DNA from: Aricia agestis
Lineage: Eukaryota > Arthropoda > Insecta > Lepidoptera > Lycaenidae
NCBI RefSeq assembly: GCF_905147365.1
Contig: NC_056409.1
Span: forward strand, 1,555,001 to 1,619,000
DNA: 64,000 nt
Direction of reading: 5' to 3'
Shown here: positions 1 through 12,060 of the stretch, in pieces
How positions within the stretch are numbered: the stretch's first letter is position 1
Layout of the letters: the number at the start of each line of letters is the position of its first letter
Notes under the pieces: model-generated
The model's database searches: none
What the model was told of the DNA's origin: nothing
The model's input: only the letters and a program-made list of their open reading frames with translations
Translations under genes and position numbers: made by a program

Positions 1-180
1 ACGGTGCGACATTTTACATTCGTAATAATTTAAACTTTACAGATTTAAATATACTGGCGACCCCCTCGTGTCATAGAAAGCCAAAGAAATAATTTGTTAA
101 AAGGCTTTTTATTAAACCTAAGTTAGGTAAGTAATGTTTTTTTTTGTAGTTTGGTATATATTCATCTATTATACGTCAGC

Positions 181-260
181 TTTTTCTTTCTGTCGCCGAC
201 CCGCTGAGTAAGGCTTCGCGACCCTACTAGGGGTCGCGACCCACAGATTGAAAAACACTG
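181..260. mobile_element. hAT-type terminal fragment
   Basis: Read on the minus strand, the sequence starts CAGTGTTTTTCAATCTGTGG and continues into GGTCGCGACCCC. This resembles the CAGTG...GGGTCGCGACCCC ends seen in many insect and vertebrate hAT elements. Only one end is visible. The other end lies off the left edge or is lost, so the family call rests on the terminus alone. Confidence 0.4.
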
Positions 261-564
261 CATTAAGGTAAGGAAGGCATGTAACAGGAAAGCGTGTACT
301 CAGTACTACCTTATCAACAACAGGTTTCTTATTGATTATTAATTATTAAGATACAATATTATTTAATATCGCGATAACTTCATTAATTAAATATGTTAAT
401 ATTTAACGATAAATATTTAAATATTCTCGATTAAGTATCGTTACAAATACATATTGCGCAATATGCTCCTCTACCTTCCTCTACTCTTAATAATTTTGTA
501 CAATTTAGTTTAATAACATCCTGTGTGGTTGAGTAATTGAAATATTTCAACTCGAATTTTAGTG

Positions 565-1157
565 TATAGTACGGGAGCCCTAGAACTATTTTTTTTTTTA
601 TTACTATCCAGCTAATTTTTTGTGAGTAGCTTCATTTTGATAAGACGAACAACGTTTTCATTTGCGAAAAATCACGAAAATGGTAGTTAACAGAGATAGA
701 AATGATTTCATACTTTGAATTGATGATCCTTAAATATGGACTGTTTTATTTATAGGACAATGTTATTCTTAAATTATTAAACTAATAACCTATCAATGTA
801 CAAAAAATCAGCTCTTTAGGGTTCCGTTATAGGGTTCTGTAATCAACAAAACTTCAGTAGTCAACCACTGAACCCTGAAACGGAACCCTAACAAGCAAAT
901 TTTTTGTATATTGAATATTGATAGGTCAACACTTAATAGTTATATATATAATTTAAGAGTGGCATTGTCCTACAAATAGAACAATCCATATTTTAGGATC
1001 ATCAAGTCAAAGTATGAAATCCTTTCTATTTCTGTTAGCTACCACTTTCAAGATTTTTCGCAGATAAAAATGTTGTTCGTCTTATCAAAATGAAGCTAGT
1101 CACAAAAAATTAGCTTGATAGTAATAAAAAAAAATGTTCTAGGGCTCCCGTACTATA
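565..1157. mobile_element. Palindromic MITE, family P (full copy)
   Basis: The two halves are imperfect inverted copies of about 290 bp. The ends read TATAGTACGGGAGCCCTAGA on one side and the reverse complement on the other. Both arms carry the shared block GTGAGTAGCTTCATTTTGAT. Related copies lie at 44,384-44,633 (shortened) and 34,262-34,517 (left arm only). No open frame is present, so it is non-autonomous. A TA target duplication is possible because the ends sit in TATA context, but superfamily is undecided. Confidence 0.75.
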
Positions 1158-1854
1158 TAAGAACAGTCAAAACTTGTATGATATTTTATAACTAAAAGTA
1201 TTAATAATATATTCATTTATTTTTATATTTAAAATTATAAAAAAATATTTTAAAAATTAAAATGTTTTAACGCCATGACTATTTCAAAGTACAGTCACAT
1301 GACTATTTCTGAGATAATTCAGCACAGACGTATAATTATACACGTAAATAATACCAGAGACAAACTCAAGCCATCACTGAGTGTTGAAGGAATATTTTAA
1401 AGCAGATAATAATTACAAACAGTCCTAAGAGGATTGTATAATGACGGTCATTATAAAACATTTAAATTCGTCATTTTCATCATAGTCGTCATCATTTATG
1501 GTTTTATTCATTTTTTACTTAAGTGTCATCCTTAATAGTATACTATTAGCAGGTCTACAAGACTTTATAATAATAGTTTATTGTCTCAGTAAATGCATAA
1601 TAAGAAAATGATACAAAACAAAAGATAGATACAGGGTGTTACAACAATAAGATGCACAACCCCTACACTAAGAGTCTTGTGCTGTAGGGGTTGACTAAAT
1701 TCAATGTTTACATAATTATTGGATATTTAAATATAAAGATGACAGAGAGAGGGCTTAAGGTAAGTATTTACTATAATTTTAATATTTGTATTTTGTGTGT
1801 GTGTGTGAGTATGCATGTGGATCTTATTTTATTATTTGAACCACTAATATCCTT

Positions 1855-2055
1855 ACTAATATTATAATTTTATGCGATAGTGTGTCTGTCTGTCTGTTAC
1901 CACTTTACACCAAAATCGCTGGACCGATTTTGTTGAAATTTGGTATATACCTACTTTATGTCTCGGGAAAGAACATTGGATACTTTTTATACCGGAAAAA
2001 GGTACAGTAAACTAATTTTTTGGCGTAACGGAGTGGCGGGCACCGATTAGTCCAA
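1855..2055 (+). repeat. Interspersed repeat, family X
   Basis: It begins near ACTAATATTATAA, runs through a GTCTGTCTGTCTGT stretch, then GGACCGATTTTGTTGAAATT and a TACTTTTTAT block. The same order recurs at 2,395, 11,658, 14,020, 26,280, 41,455 and 59,161 in both orientations. It is non-coding and the family name is not known to me. Confidence 0.65.
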
Positions 2056-2394
2056 GTACAATTATTAATTATACATAGACGCAGCTTTTGTAAAAGTTTC
2101 TACTTATACTACGCCAAAGAAACTTCTAAGGCTTTATTATCAGTCACTTAGACCAATGCGCGCTGTCCACTATAAACTACTATATTTCTAGTAATAACTT
2201 CCTTATTTTCTTAACATAATTATAATCAATTATGTTCTCATTGCGACGGCTAGACCCCCTAGGTAATACGCAATATTAATTGAATTTAGATTTTATTACT
2301 ATTGCTTTAAGACTGGTCTTAGAGTAAATGATTGGAGTAATAAAGATTAAATTAAAACATAGTATGAGATCTAGGATCTCAACAGCTTAATAAA

Positions 2395-2565
2395 ATCATG
2401 AGTGTCACATCCATACTGTCTGTCAGTTACCTCTTCACCCTGAACCGATTTTGCTGAAATTTGGTAAAGAGATACTTTGAGTCCCGGGAAAGCATATAGG
2501 ATACTTTTTATTCAGGAAAAATGTACGGTTCCCGTACAATAAACGGAGTTTCGGGCGTCATTTAG
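2395..2565 (+). repeat. Interspersed repeat, family X
   Basis: A second copy of the family at 1,855. It shows CTGTCTGTCAGTTACC, then AACCGATTTTGCTGAAATTT, CCCGGGAAAG and AAAATGTACGGTTCCCG. Confidence 0.6.
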
Positions 2566-3156
2566 TACTTAACTTTTTGGGTTTAAAGTATATTAGGTTA
2601 TACGTTTATAAATCACACTTTCATTATTGCAAACCTTAACACATATTCATTATTTATGTATGTTTTAATTAGAAATCTAATTATAAGAATAATTAATGTA
2701 CTTTGAAATTAGCATATATAATAATATTATAATTTATATTTAAACCATAATATAATAATCAGATAGTACGTTTCAAAATAAAGTTAAGTTCGTAATTATG
2801 TAAGATATTCCATAAAACTACACATATTTAGAAGAAAAATGTATTTTTCTTCTAAAGTTTCATATGTACTCGTAGTGCGACTGACACGACTTCTAAGACA
2901 CGTGTTTTGGTTAAAACAATAATTGAAGACGTACTAGTACCTAAGTGGATCAAGTTGCTAAAAATTTAAGGTTTTTTTTTCATAAATGGAGGCTTTTGGT
3001 TCGGGAAAATGGTTTGACATAAAATATGTTTGGAGATAGTTTAAGCCCCTGGAAAGGACCAAGGATATTTTTATCCCGGAAAAATGTGCGGTTCTTGCAC
3101 TTTAATCTAATTTCTGTGCATCGGTTGCGTCACCTATTTAGATTTCAATATCTACA

Positions 3157-3370
3157 ATTTTTTTTAAATGAAATAAGGGAGCAAACGAGCAAGCTGTTCA
3201 CCTGATGGAAAGCAACTATGGTCGCCCATGGACACTCGCAACATCAGAAGAGCTGCAGGTGCGTTGCCGGCCTTTTAAGGGGGAATACGCTCTCTTCTTG
3301 AAGGTTTGCAGGTCGTATAGGTCCGGAAATACTGCTGGTGACAGTTCGTTCCGGTTATTAACATCTTGCA
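3157..3370 (-). mobile_element. LINE 3' end fragment with SINE-shared tail
   Basis: On the minus strand the unit starts GGAACGAACTGTCACCAGCA, continues through a Lys/Leu-rich coding remnant, and ends in the tail CACCTGCAGCTCTTCTGATG through ATTTCATTT. The upstream part matches 14,471-14,659 and looks like the C-terminal end of a LINE reading frame. The tail is the same one carried by the SINEs in this window. Confidence 0.6.
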
Positions 3371-3578
3371 TATTTTCGTGATTTGAATCACATTAAAATC
3401 GACCGCTCTAAAAAGTTTCAATATCACTAAAAGCGGACAAATCATTTTTTAAATTATACAATTTTGAGATTGTCAAAACCCCAACATTTGGGTTTACAAC
3501 TTAGGCCATATAAAATAAACCATATGTTAGCCAAATGAGTAATCGTTGAACATACAAAAAAAGATACATACAGCCAGC

Positions 3579-3618
3579 AAGGAGGAGGTAATAATGCGTT
3601 CGTATTACCTCCTCCTTT
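3579..3618. repeat. Short hairpin
   Basis: AAGGAGGAGGTAATA and its reverse complement face each other across a 10 bp spacer. The motif resembles the 'aaggaggaggttat' stretch seen in other repeats here, so this is probably an inverted junction of two repeat copies. Confidence 0.6.
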
Positions 3619-3982
3619 TTGAAAGTCGGTAAAAAAGTAATGTGACTAATGTCGGATCCGGGTGTAACGCGCTTTTTACCACTTACTCACTCTCTTGAAA
3701 AATATCTTGATTTGTAGTGTAGGTACGCAACACATAAACTATAAAGATTATAAGGCTTTGACGGAGTGTTTGAGGTTGGTAAGTACCTCAAATATTTCGT
3801 AAAAGCTTTTTAAATACCTTCGTAAATGTATTTTTGTAATGAAAATCAATATTTCTAGATAACATAGTATAATATAGAGCTCTGCTCTAACGTCATTAAA
3901 ACTGTTACGTAGTGTATATACTCTTTGATTAGAACGAACGAAGAACGACGTTGCTAGTAAATAATTATCTTCTTTTTATACA

Positions 3983-4312
3983 AATACTAGCTGACCCGGC
4001 AAACATTGTTTTGCTATATAAAGTATTTCGCCCATATTATTTTATTGAAGTGACTAAATAAGTATGTCACCATGGCAACGTCCATCGCGGCTATCCCGTC
4101 GCACAAACAATGGTCGCCGTCAGTTTCGAGTTGTAATAATTTGCTATTATTTATTGAACAAATGCACTTATAAATATAAAAAGTACCCAGTAGTCGATTC
4201 TCAGACCTACTGAATATGCATATAAAATTTGGTAAAAATCAGTAAAGCCGTTTCGGAGGAGTACGGTGACTAACATTGTGACATGAGAATTTTATATATA
4301 AGATGAAGTTTA
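3983..4312 (+). repeat. Interspersed repeat beginning CTAGCTGACCCGGC
   Basis: It begins ACTAGCTGACCCGGCAAACA and includes ACCATGGCAACGTCCATCGC and a block around CGGTCAGTTTCGAGTTGTAA-like sequence. It ends near ATTTTATATATAAGAT. A copy in opposite orientation lies in a kibra intron at 59,808-60,030. Such 'CTAGCTG-CCCG' repeats are common in moth genomes. I cannot name the superfamily. Confidence 0.6.
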
Positions 4313-4712
4313 GTGCCAATTTTCACGGTTTTAACGATACTAGACGTTTTTTTTTATTAAATTGGTGAATATTGAATGGCCTTATATTGATTTGCTGACA
4401 TTTAGACCAAATCGTATAGAAACACCGTAAACACGCCACGCAAAAGCTCGCCGGTCGGTGTGCCAGTGAACGATATAGCCGGTGCGGGGTAAACGAACCG
4501 GAAGCCGGCGGCCGGAAGTAGCGTAACGTAGATCAACGACTCAACACGCTACTTATATGCAAGTTTCATCAAAATCTTATGGAGAATATTTTACTGTATT
4601 TTGGAGGTTTTGAGATATTTAAACTTGTCTTTCGAATGGTAGACAAAATACTATATTGGAATACAAATCTCCAAGTAATCAACATCCATAATATTTAAGT
4701 ATTACTAGCTGT

Positions 4713-4857
4713 CCCGGTGAACTTCGTGTCGCTTTAAAAGCATCCCTGGACTTCTACGAATATTTTAAGACTAAAATCAGCCCAATCCGTCCAGCGTTTT
4801 CGAGTTTTAGCGCGACTAACAAATTTGAAAATCCATTTTTATATACTTATATAGATT
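4713..4857 (+). repeat. CTAGCTGTCCCGG-type repeat fragment
   Basis: It begins ACTAGCTGTCCCGGTGAACT and ends TATACTTATATAGATTTTCC, with a CCGTCCAGCGTTTTCGAGTT core. The layout is like 3,983-4,312 but the internal sequence differs. Confidence 0.55.
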
Positions 4858-4859
4858 TT

Positions 4860-4941
4860 CCATAAACTAATTCATAGTTACATGTTATTTTAAGTTTGGT
4901 AAACTTAAAATAGCATGTAACTATGAATTATTAGTTTATGG
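4860..4941. repeat. Long hairpin, about 40 bp arms
   Basis: The left arm starts CCATAAACTAATTCATAGTT and the right arm ends in its near-exact complement, ATTAGTTTATGG. The loop is only a few bases. It directly follows the repeat at 4,713-4,857. It may be a minimal palindromic element. No coding content. Confidence 0.7.
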
Positions 4942-6364
4942 ATTTTTTTTTTTACTATTTTAAGGTTTCTTTGATAAGTATTTGCTTTTAAGCTAAAAAT
5001 GTTTGATTGAACTAAGTGGTTGTACTTATGAATCTGACATTTACCTACTGCAGTTAAATATTCTGCTACCAGTTGATCCTGTTTAATGTTAAACTAAGTT
5101 AAATCTAAGCTATAAAAAACTGAGCCTCATTTTTGTTTTATTTTGTAAAAAAAATTGGCACTAAGATTTAAAGTGCCATTATTTTTATATCATTTTTACG
5201 ACTCCACCCATAAAACTCACACTCAGTCATTAATACAATGTGGGATTATTGTAAATATTGTTGACTTAACGACCATTTTATGCGACACCACAATTCTTTG
5301 ATCGCAACTCAAAAAAAACATCAAAAAAATATAAAAAAATCATCAAAAACACCATTCGTATGTCATGATTTAAGACCATATTTAAATGTTCATATGTTAT
5401 TTAAATTCTTTTTTATATTCTAACAAAATTGCCATCTAATGAAATAAATAGGCTTTTAGGCTATTTTATTGCTTTATACAGAATATTTGATTTTCCGGGT
5501 TTTATTAAAAAATAGGCAGTCAATTGCTTCGCGTTAAAAAATTCTGGCACTTTGATTTTGCTCGTCTAACATGTAGTATATTAAAAAAATAAAACCGACT
5601 TGAAATTGTTACTTAGAATTCCCTAGCTAGAATACTACTGGACCGACTTATTAAACTTGCACTATTCCCTAAATTGAACAATACACGAGGTATTGTTCAA
5701 TTTAGGGAATAGTGCAAGTCCAACAAAAAAAGAATTACAGTTTAAAACGGACTTGTAGTTCGGAGATATTATGTGAACATTAACTTTTTTTATTTGGCAT
5801 AATATATTTGTTCAGACCCTGATATACACATAGACAAAACCTGGGCAGTTCTGGAAATATTACACAAACATGCGGGTCGGATTGATAACCTCCTTTTTTT
5901 TAATCAAGTACGTGTCACAAATTTTAAAACATAATTTTAAACATACATTTGTTAACTACGAGTACCAATTGTATTTCTTTATAGTGCGGTCAATACCTGA
6001 CGTTAAATTTGGCAGCATTTATAGCCGCCTTTATCTTTGTTCCATTTTAATGAAAATGAATAAGTATACAGAATAACTAAAGATTGTATTAACAACATTC
6101 CGGTAAATACCAAAGCACTGAGACTAGGTCATGGTCCAAAAACAATAGAAGCGTTTCTCGGTATGATCGATACAGAAAATGATCTTCACGTCTGTCTGTT
6201 TATGTAGATATAACTCGTGACTGCGGGCCCATTATAACAGAACGCAAATCGGTATTATATTGTAGAAATCTAGAGATTGTACCGCTGCGCTCCGATTGTG
6301 AGCTAAATGTCACCTGAACTAGAGCTAGCATTATAATATGGTGTTAGGTAGTAAATTTGGACGT
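4942..6364. other. Intergenic; no gene recognised
   Basis: Apart from the 5,655 hairpin, I see AT-rich sequence with fragments of the 'accgactt' type repeat near 5,590 and 5,740. The only open frame (5,870-6,076) has no domain and unbiased composition. Confidence 0.5.
5655..5719. repeat. Perfect 30 bp inverted repeat
   Basis: Positions 5,655-5,684 and 5,690-5,719 are exact reverse complements around the 5-base loop ACGAG. The arm resembles a block of another repeat at 11,170-11,215 (GTATTGTTCAACTTAGGGAA), so this is probably an inverted duplication inside that family. Confidence 0.85.
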
Positions 6365-6670
6365 AGTAGAGCTATGCTTCGGCACGAATCGGCCGGCTCG
6401 ACCGGAGAAATACCACGGGCTCACAGAAAACCGGCGTGAAACAGCGCTTGCGCTGTTTCGCCGAGTGAGTGAGTTTACCGGAGGCCCAATTCCCTACCCT
6501 ATTCCCTTCCCTACTCTTCCCTATTCCATTCCTTACCCTCCCCTCTTCCCTCTAAAAAGGCCGGCAACGCACCTGCAGCTCTTCTGATGTTGCGAGTGTC
6601 CATGGGCGACGGAAGTTGCTTTCCATCAGGTGACCCGTTTGCTCGTTTGTCCCCTTATTTCATAAAAAAA
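6365..6670 (+). mobile_element. SINE (Metulj-like)
   Basis: The head is GAGCTATGCTTCGGCACGAA followed by GGCCGGCTCGACCGGAGAAA. Then come the ACAGCGCTTGCGCTGTTTCG hairpin, a polypyrimidine CCCTACCCTATTCCC tract, the CTGCAGCTCTTCTGATGTTG tail and a terminal ATTTCATAAAAAAA. This order recurs at 24,288, 24,876 and 44,864. GGCTCGACCGG resembles a Pol III B box, which suggests a tRNA-related head. The name Metulj is from memory of lepidopteran SINEs. Confidence 0.7.
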
Positions 6671-7260
6671 AGTTTACTACTTACTCAAAGTACTAATACC
6701 TACGTAAAAAGTGTATACCTGCATCTTATGACTTATTTTTTTATTTATTTTACCATGACTTATGATTTGTGTGCTTCAATACTAATACTAGAATCTAAAT
6801 TAAACAAAACAAATCTAAATTGAAACTATACATTTTAGTCTCATACCAAATAACTTGTAAGAGTTGAATTAAAACTAACATAATAATATTATCCTGCACA
6901 TGAGCAACAAAAAGTCCATTCAACAATCCGAGGTGGCAATTACTTGAGCAAGAACAATAAGGTCCTTAATTGGGCGAGAACAATACTCTGTTCTCACACA
7001 ACACGAGGTTGCACAGGGCTGGCACGTGCCGGAAAATTGTTAACATCAAAAAAGGTGAAGGTTGTATGTTCGGCTGTAAATATTTTATTACAACCTACTC
7101 CGGCTTAATACACATAGAAAAATAAATTCAAAGGCAGATTCGTTCGAAATTCGGTCGTGTTACTTCAGTGTAGGTTGACGTAAGATTTTTTAAATAAGAT
7201 CTGTCGGCCTGGCTAAACTAAGCCCCGAAAGTTGGTCGGATTGTATTGATATAATGGACC

Positions 7261-7571
7261 AAGAGCCCGCGAGGGCCAGACTTTCCTTCGTTTCGTAAAG
7301 CTGAAAGTTTGTCTGTTTGTGGCCTTTACAGAGGTAAAAACGACCAGCAACTAGGGAGTCACGGTCACTTTAGGAGGTGTCCAGTTCTGAAAGTCTACCA
7401 GCTTACCTTCGAATAAAGCTCAATTTCATAGCTTTAAGGAATCTCGTCTTCCAGTGCCGGACATTTTGGAAAGTTGCTTCTCAACCTTAAACTTTCTTAA
7501 AGTAAAAGACTTTGAGGGTATCTAGCAGTGGGAAGCAACAACGAAGGAAGATCTGGCCCTCGCGGGCTCTT
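7261..7571. mobile_element. MITE with 20 bp terminal inverted repeats
   Basis: The ends are AAGAGCCCGCGAGGGCCAGA and its reverse complement, followed inward by a CTTCCTTCGTT match. It is 311 bp with no open frame. No clear target duplication could be read, so its superfamily is unknown. Confidence 0.75.
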
Positions 7572-8825
7572 ACTCTATAACTAAATAGAATTACGGTGGA
7601 TTTTTCTCTGTTAAGTGACTGTTTTGTGAATTGAGTTTTGTGACTTATAATGAGTTATTTATACTTAATAATTAATGTAGTACGTTAAAAATTAAGCATA
7701 TTAATTAGTGAAGTTAAAATTTTGTATAAAATTAAAAGTAGTTATTTAGAAGCTTTATGATATAAATTCATGATACCTACTTGTATATATTTTAAACTTA
7801 TTATATTTTAATATTGTTTAGTATCAAATTATTTTAAAAAATATGACACAGCCCTATCTTCTCGTCAGCGTTATTGAAAAACTCTATCCAAATTCCAAAA
7901 ATATATTCGTAACAAAACTTAGTTGCCTAATATTTTTGTGATTAGAATCACGAAAATCTTAAAACAATATAGTTAGTATGAAGAATGAATAATAATTAAT
8001 TACCAGAAGAATATTAATATTGTTCTATATGCATGGATATTGTTTTATTAATATTTTAATAGTAATTGCACTACCTCAGTTCTTATTAGGTATTCTTGTT
8101 GTTATTTTTTTTAAACGGCTCTAAGCGAATACAGTAGGATAAAATTATTAAAAAGCTGCAGTAAAAACTCGATAAATTGTAAAAAGCAATTTATATTATT
8201 GCGGTTCCTTAATTTGGATGATTTTACTAATAAAAACTTATAAAAGTAATTACTAATTAGTAAAAGCCTTATAAAGTCTGTTTTTTATACTTAAAAAAAT
8301 ATAATGAAAAGAAAACTTAATTCTTAGCGTTCGAAGAATTTCTCAACCTCTTCCGTGTCGAATTGGTGGGGGTGGCGTGGTACCCCGGTATTACGGTGTA
8401 TTATGGGGTATTGTACCACCCCAAGAAAGATCTCCGATAAGATAAGCCGACCCACTGACCCCCGCCGGACGTTAGGGACGGACAATGTCGATATAATATA
8501 GTTTATCGATATAAAGTTACATCGATACATAGAGATCATACAATACTATATAACCTATATAATATTTATACTATAATATAGTATATACTATTAGGTGTCG
8601 ACCCAAATTCATGTTACAGGTAAGTAACATCATTTTTAACGGATGGAAACTCGCCATAAAAGTCATATAGCCCTTTTTGGGTACATGTCAAAGCATCATC
8701 AATATCGAAATTGATTAAAATTCAGTTTAGCGCCTTAAGCGTGCAGAGGTAAAAGTTAGGCAAAGCAGCAGGCAGACACTTTAATTTGTATTATATTAAA
8801 ATAGAATATGAATATATTAACTTTT
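7572..8825. other. Intergenic; no gene recognised
   Basis: AT-rich sequence. A moderately GC-rich patch at 8,325-8,470 is open on the minus strand for 71 codons, but it matches no domain I know and has no splice or start context. Confidence 0.45.
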
Positions 8826-8975
8826 TCAAAAATCAAAATCAAAATATTTATTTCTAAATAGTAGGTTAACAAAATTAACACTTTTAGAACGTCGTGTCTA
8901 CATGAGGCCTACCACCGGTTCGGGAACTACCCCGCCGCGCCGAGAAGAACCGGCGTAATAAACTCGCTTTGCTTT
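8826..8975. repeat. Conserved LINE-type end fragment (CCACCGGTTCGG)
   Basis: It contains ATTTATTTCTAAATAGTAGG and then CTACCACCGGTTCGGGAACT and GAGAAGAACCGGCG. The same order occurs at 15,055-15,216. I recall this block as a widespread lepidopteran non-LTR end, but the clade is not determined. Confidence 0.55.
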
Positions 8976-9939
8976 ACTATTTAATTATATAATATTATTA
9001 ACCGATATAAACTTGAGAAGTCAAACATTATTACAATACCGACTTATGTATGGTTTTGTCGACTACAACACATCACTAATCTCTACCAAGAATTACCTCC
9101 ATAGACGCCTTCTATTACATTTTATTAGATCTACAGCCTATAAGGCAGTGGGTATAAAAGTGGTTTAATTTTCCTATAAATAAACTTTATATTAAACTGC
9201 ATTAGTCAATACCGACATCCATATTCCATGATAGCTTTATGAATTCTAAAGTGAGTCTGTCTGATAATATCTTCAAAAAGGCGCAAAATCAATTTTGAGA
9301 AATTGATGTGGTGATATTTTGTGCCCAGGGAGGGAATTAGCGTAGTAAATCCTGAAAAAATGCACGGTTTTTGTGCAATAAACGAATTTTAAATAGCGGA
9401 CTACCTACATCAAATTATTTAGAATTTAGAAAATATAATAGAAACTAACCGCCATAGTAATCACGATGGCATTAGATTGCGAATAAAATAGCGATTTTAA
9501 CAGCATAGTAAAACAAATCGTAATGTTACGTTAGGACTTAAGACAATTAAATATTAATTTTGCAAGAGACCTTTAACGGTTTAACACATTGTAATTACAC
9601 ATTTTGCCGGAATTCATTGTTAGTTTCGTAAAACTTATATAATTTACAGTTTTAATAATTAATTATAATAATTTGAAAGTATTACTAGGTCAGAAGTTGC
9701 ACAGCATTTAATATTAAATATAGAAACATAGTACCTACCTATGACAAATTTAATTAATAAAAAGGTTGGTTTAATTATCTTCCTTGGTTTGTTGGTTGGC
9801 TTGTGCACTTGAAGTATTGTGTCCAGGAAAATTAAAAAAAAAAAACACCGACGTGGTCGGCGATACTAGCTGCTGCTGTGCTGTTTTTTAAATGTATTTG
9901 TTACCGACTTCAAAAGAAGGAGGTTATCAATTTAAATTC

Positions 9940-10990
9940 AAATTTCCTACTAATATTATAAAGGCGAAAGTTTGTTTGGGTGTATGGATGTGTGGATGTA
10001 TGGATGTTTGTTACTCTTTCACGCAAAAACTGCTGAACGGATTTTAATGAAACTTTACAATAATATAGCTTATACATCAGAATAACACATAGGCTACAAT
10101 TTTAACCGACTTTCAAAATGGGGGAGGTGTTATGTTCGTTTTCTTATGTTCAACGATTACTCCGCCGTTTGTAAACCAATATTCAAAATTTTTCTTTTGG
10201 TATATAAGGTATCATGCCAATTTAGTATTATATATTCACGAAAGTGGTGATCTGATGAAGGATCCATAAGTAATCGAGGGAACTCCTCAAATTTTATAGG
10301 GAAACGTGTGGTGACTTCGGTTTCGTGAGAAGTATTCTAAGCATATGCTACCAACAAGTAATATTTTGCACCGAGATATGCCTGGTATACCGTGGTTCGG
10401 AAGGTGCTGAGAGAACTCCTGATTCTTTATAGATACAAGTTTGGGAGTTTCGGCGTTGTTTTAAGAACGGAAAGCATATTATGCTACTATGCAAATTACA
10501 TTCATCGTCATCATCATCACTACCATATTACACTATGCGTCGTCGAATATGAGCCTATTATGTGTTATTTACTTTTCATAGTCTTTTAGATCGAGACTCG
10601 AGTTTGTCAAGCGATAATTAAAAAAAATCAAATTATAAACCTGAAGAGTATGTTTGCTTGAACGCGCTAACCTCAAGAACTATAGGTCCGATTTAAAATC
10701 TTATTTCAGTGTTAGATAGCTTATTTATCGAGTAAGGCTATAGGCTATATTATATGTATCTTAGCGTGATAATTCACGCTAAGACTAATACAACCAAAGA
10801 AACTCAGGAAAATGTGGGGAAAACGGGGGATATATTAGAAGGGGTTTATCTCACGAACTACTGGAGCAATTTTTATGGCAATATTTGGCACAGATATAGA
10901 GTAGATCACGTGAAGAGAGTAGGGATAAGATATTTTTTATGGGAAAATGTACGGTTTCCGTAAAACTCCTAATTTACGCAGGCGAAGCCG
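9940..10990 (+). mobile_element. About 1 kb interspersed repeat, family R (copy 1)
   Basis: It starts near CTACTAATATTATAAAGGCG and includes ACCGACTTTCAAAATGGGGG, a GGTGATCTGATGAAGGATCC block and a CATCATCATC tract. It ends near GGCGAAGCCGCGCGGGACAT. A second copy in the opposite orientation is at 16,424-17,225. The short histidine-rich open frames in both copies are by-products of the CAT tract. No reverse transcriptase or transposase is visible, so it is non-autonomous. Confidence 0.7.
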
Positions 10991-11657
10991 CGCGGGACAT
11001 CTAGTATATAATATTTCCAGAACTGCCCAGTTTTGTATATTATGTTAGTCTATTTCAGTGTCTGAAATTTGGCACAAAAAATATGTGCCAAATTTCAAAT
11101 GTATGTAAGTATATTTTTACGTTCGTATACTTCCGGAACTACAAGTCCGATTTAAGGAATTCTTTTATTGTTGTACTAGGTATTGTTCAACTTAGGGAAT
11201 GCTGCAAGTTTCATCAAAATCGCTTCAGTAGTTTTTGAGAAAGGGAATTTTAACTCTCAATTACGTACAATTTTGAAGTCGGTTTTATCTTTTTTAATAA
11301 ATACTATTTTTCTAGGTTAGTTAGTAGTAGATAGTTTAACTTTTAATTGGCCATCTTTTATTCTTAATCTGACTCTATATTTTATATGAAAGCTGCTAGC
11401 TTTCCTATGCAAAAAAACCTCAAAGCCAACAAAATCAACCCAACAAAAAAGGAAAAAAAAGCAACAAAATAAAAAGTAATAATTTGGAATGATGTACCTC
11501 ACGACGGCGGCGCTCGGAGCGGAGAGATTTTGGTCCCTGCGCCCTCGGGGTGTACCGTGTAGGAGAAAACGATCGTAAGTCGTGATGTACCTGAGTTATG
11601 TGATATGTGGGACGAGCCTACTGATTACTGAACCACAATTCTTGTAACTGTTATCCA

Positions 11658-12060
11658 TACTAATAATATTATAAATGCGAAAATGTGTCTACGTCTTACC
11701 CCTTCATGCTTAGGGTGAAGCCAAACGAGGGTAATTTGTGAGTTGTGAGTCGCAGAATTTCGGCTGGCAGAAATTCTGCTGCATTCAGTTTCATACAAAA
11801 GTCCTGTTTGATTCACACTAGCGTAATTTCGTGAGTCATGATTTGTATGAAAAAACTTACGCAACCGAAATTCTGCGACTCACAACTCACAAATTACGCT
11901 TGTTTGGCTTCCACCCTTAAACAGCTAAATCGATTTTGCTGAAATTTGGCTGGGGACACTTTGAGTCCCGGGAAAGGACATAGGAGACTTGTTATCCCCC
12001 AAAATGTATGGTTCCCGTGCCATATACGAGTTTTGGCAAATCGGAGTTGCGGACTTCATC
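11658..12060 (+). repeat. Family X repeat interrupted by a MITE
   Basis: The left part (ATTATAAATGCGAAAATGTG to 11,709) and the right part (from 11,917, AACAGCTAAATCGATTTTGC) together make one family X copy. The element at 11,713-11,916 splits it. Confidence 0.7.
11713..11916. mobile_element. Harbinger-like MITE, TTA duplication
   Basis: It is flanked by TTA on both sides (11,710-11,712 and 11,917-11,919). The ends read GGGTGAAGCCAAACGAG and GGGTGGAAGCCAAACAAGCG. Inward, GTAATTTGTGAGTTGTGAGT is shared by both arms. 204 bp and non-coding. A 3 bp TWA duplication is the PIF/Harbinger signature, so the superfamily call is an inference. Confidence 0.75.

Noticed and set aside
6357..6823. Two open frames rich in Pro and Tyr
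   Set aside because: They are the translated CCCTACCCT tract and tail of a SINE.
10392..10589. Histidine-rich short frames here and at 16,720-16,917
   Set aside because: They are translations of a CAT/ATG microsatellite inside two copies of a non-coding repeat.
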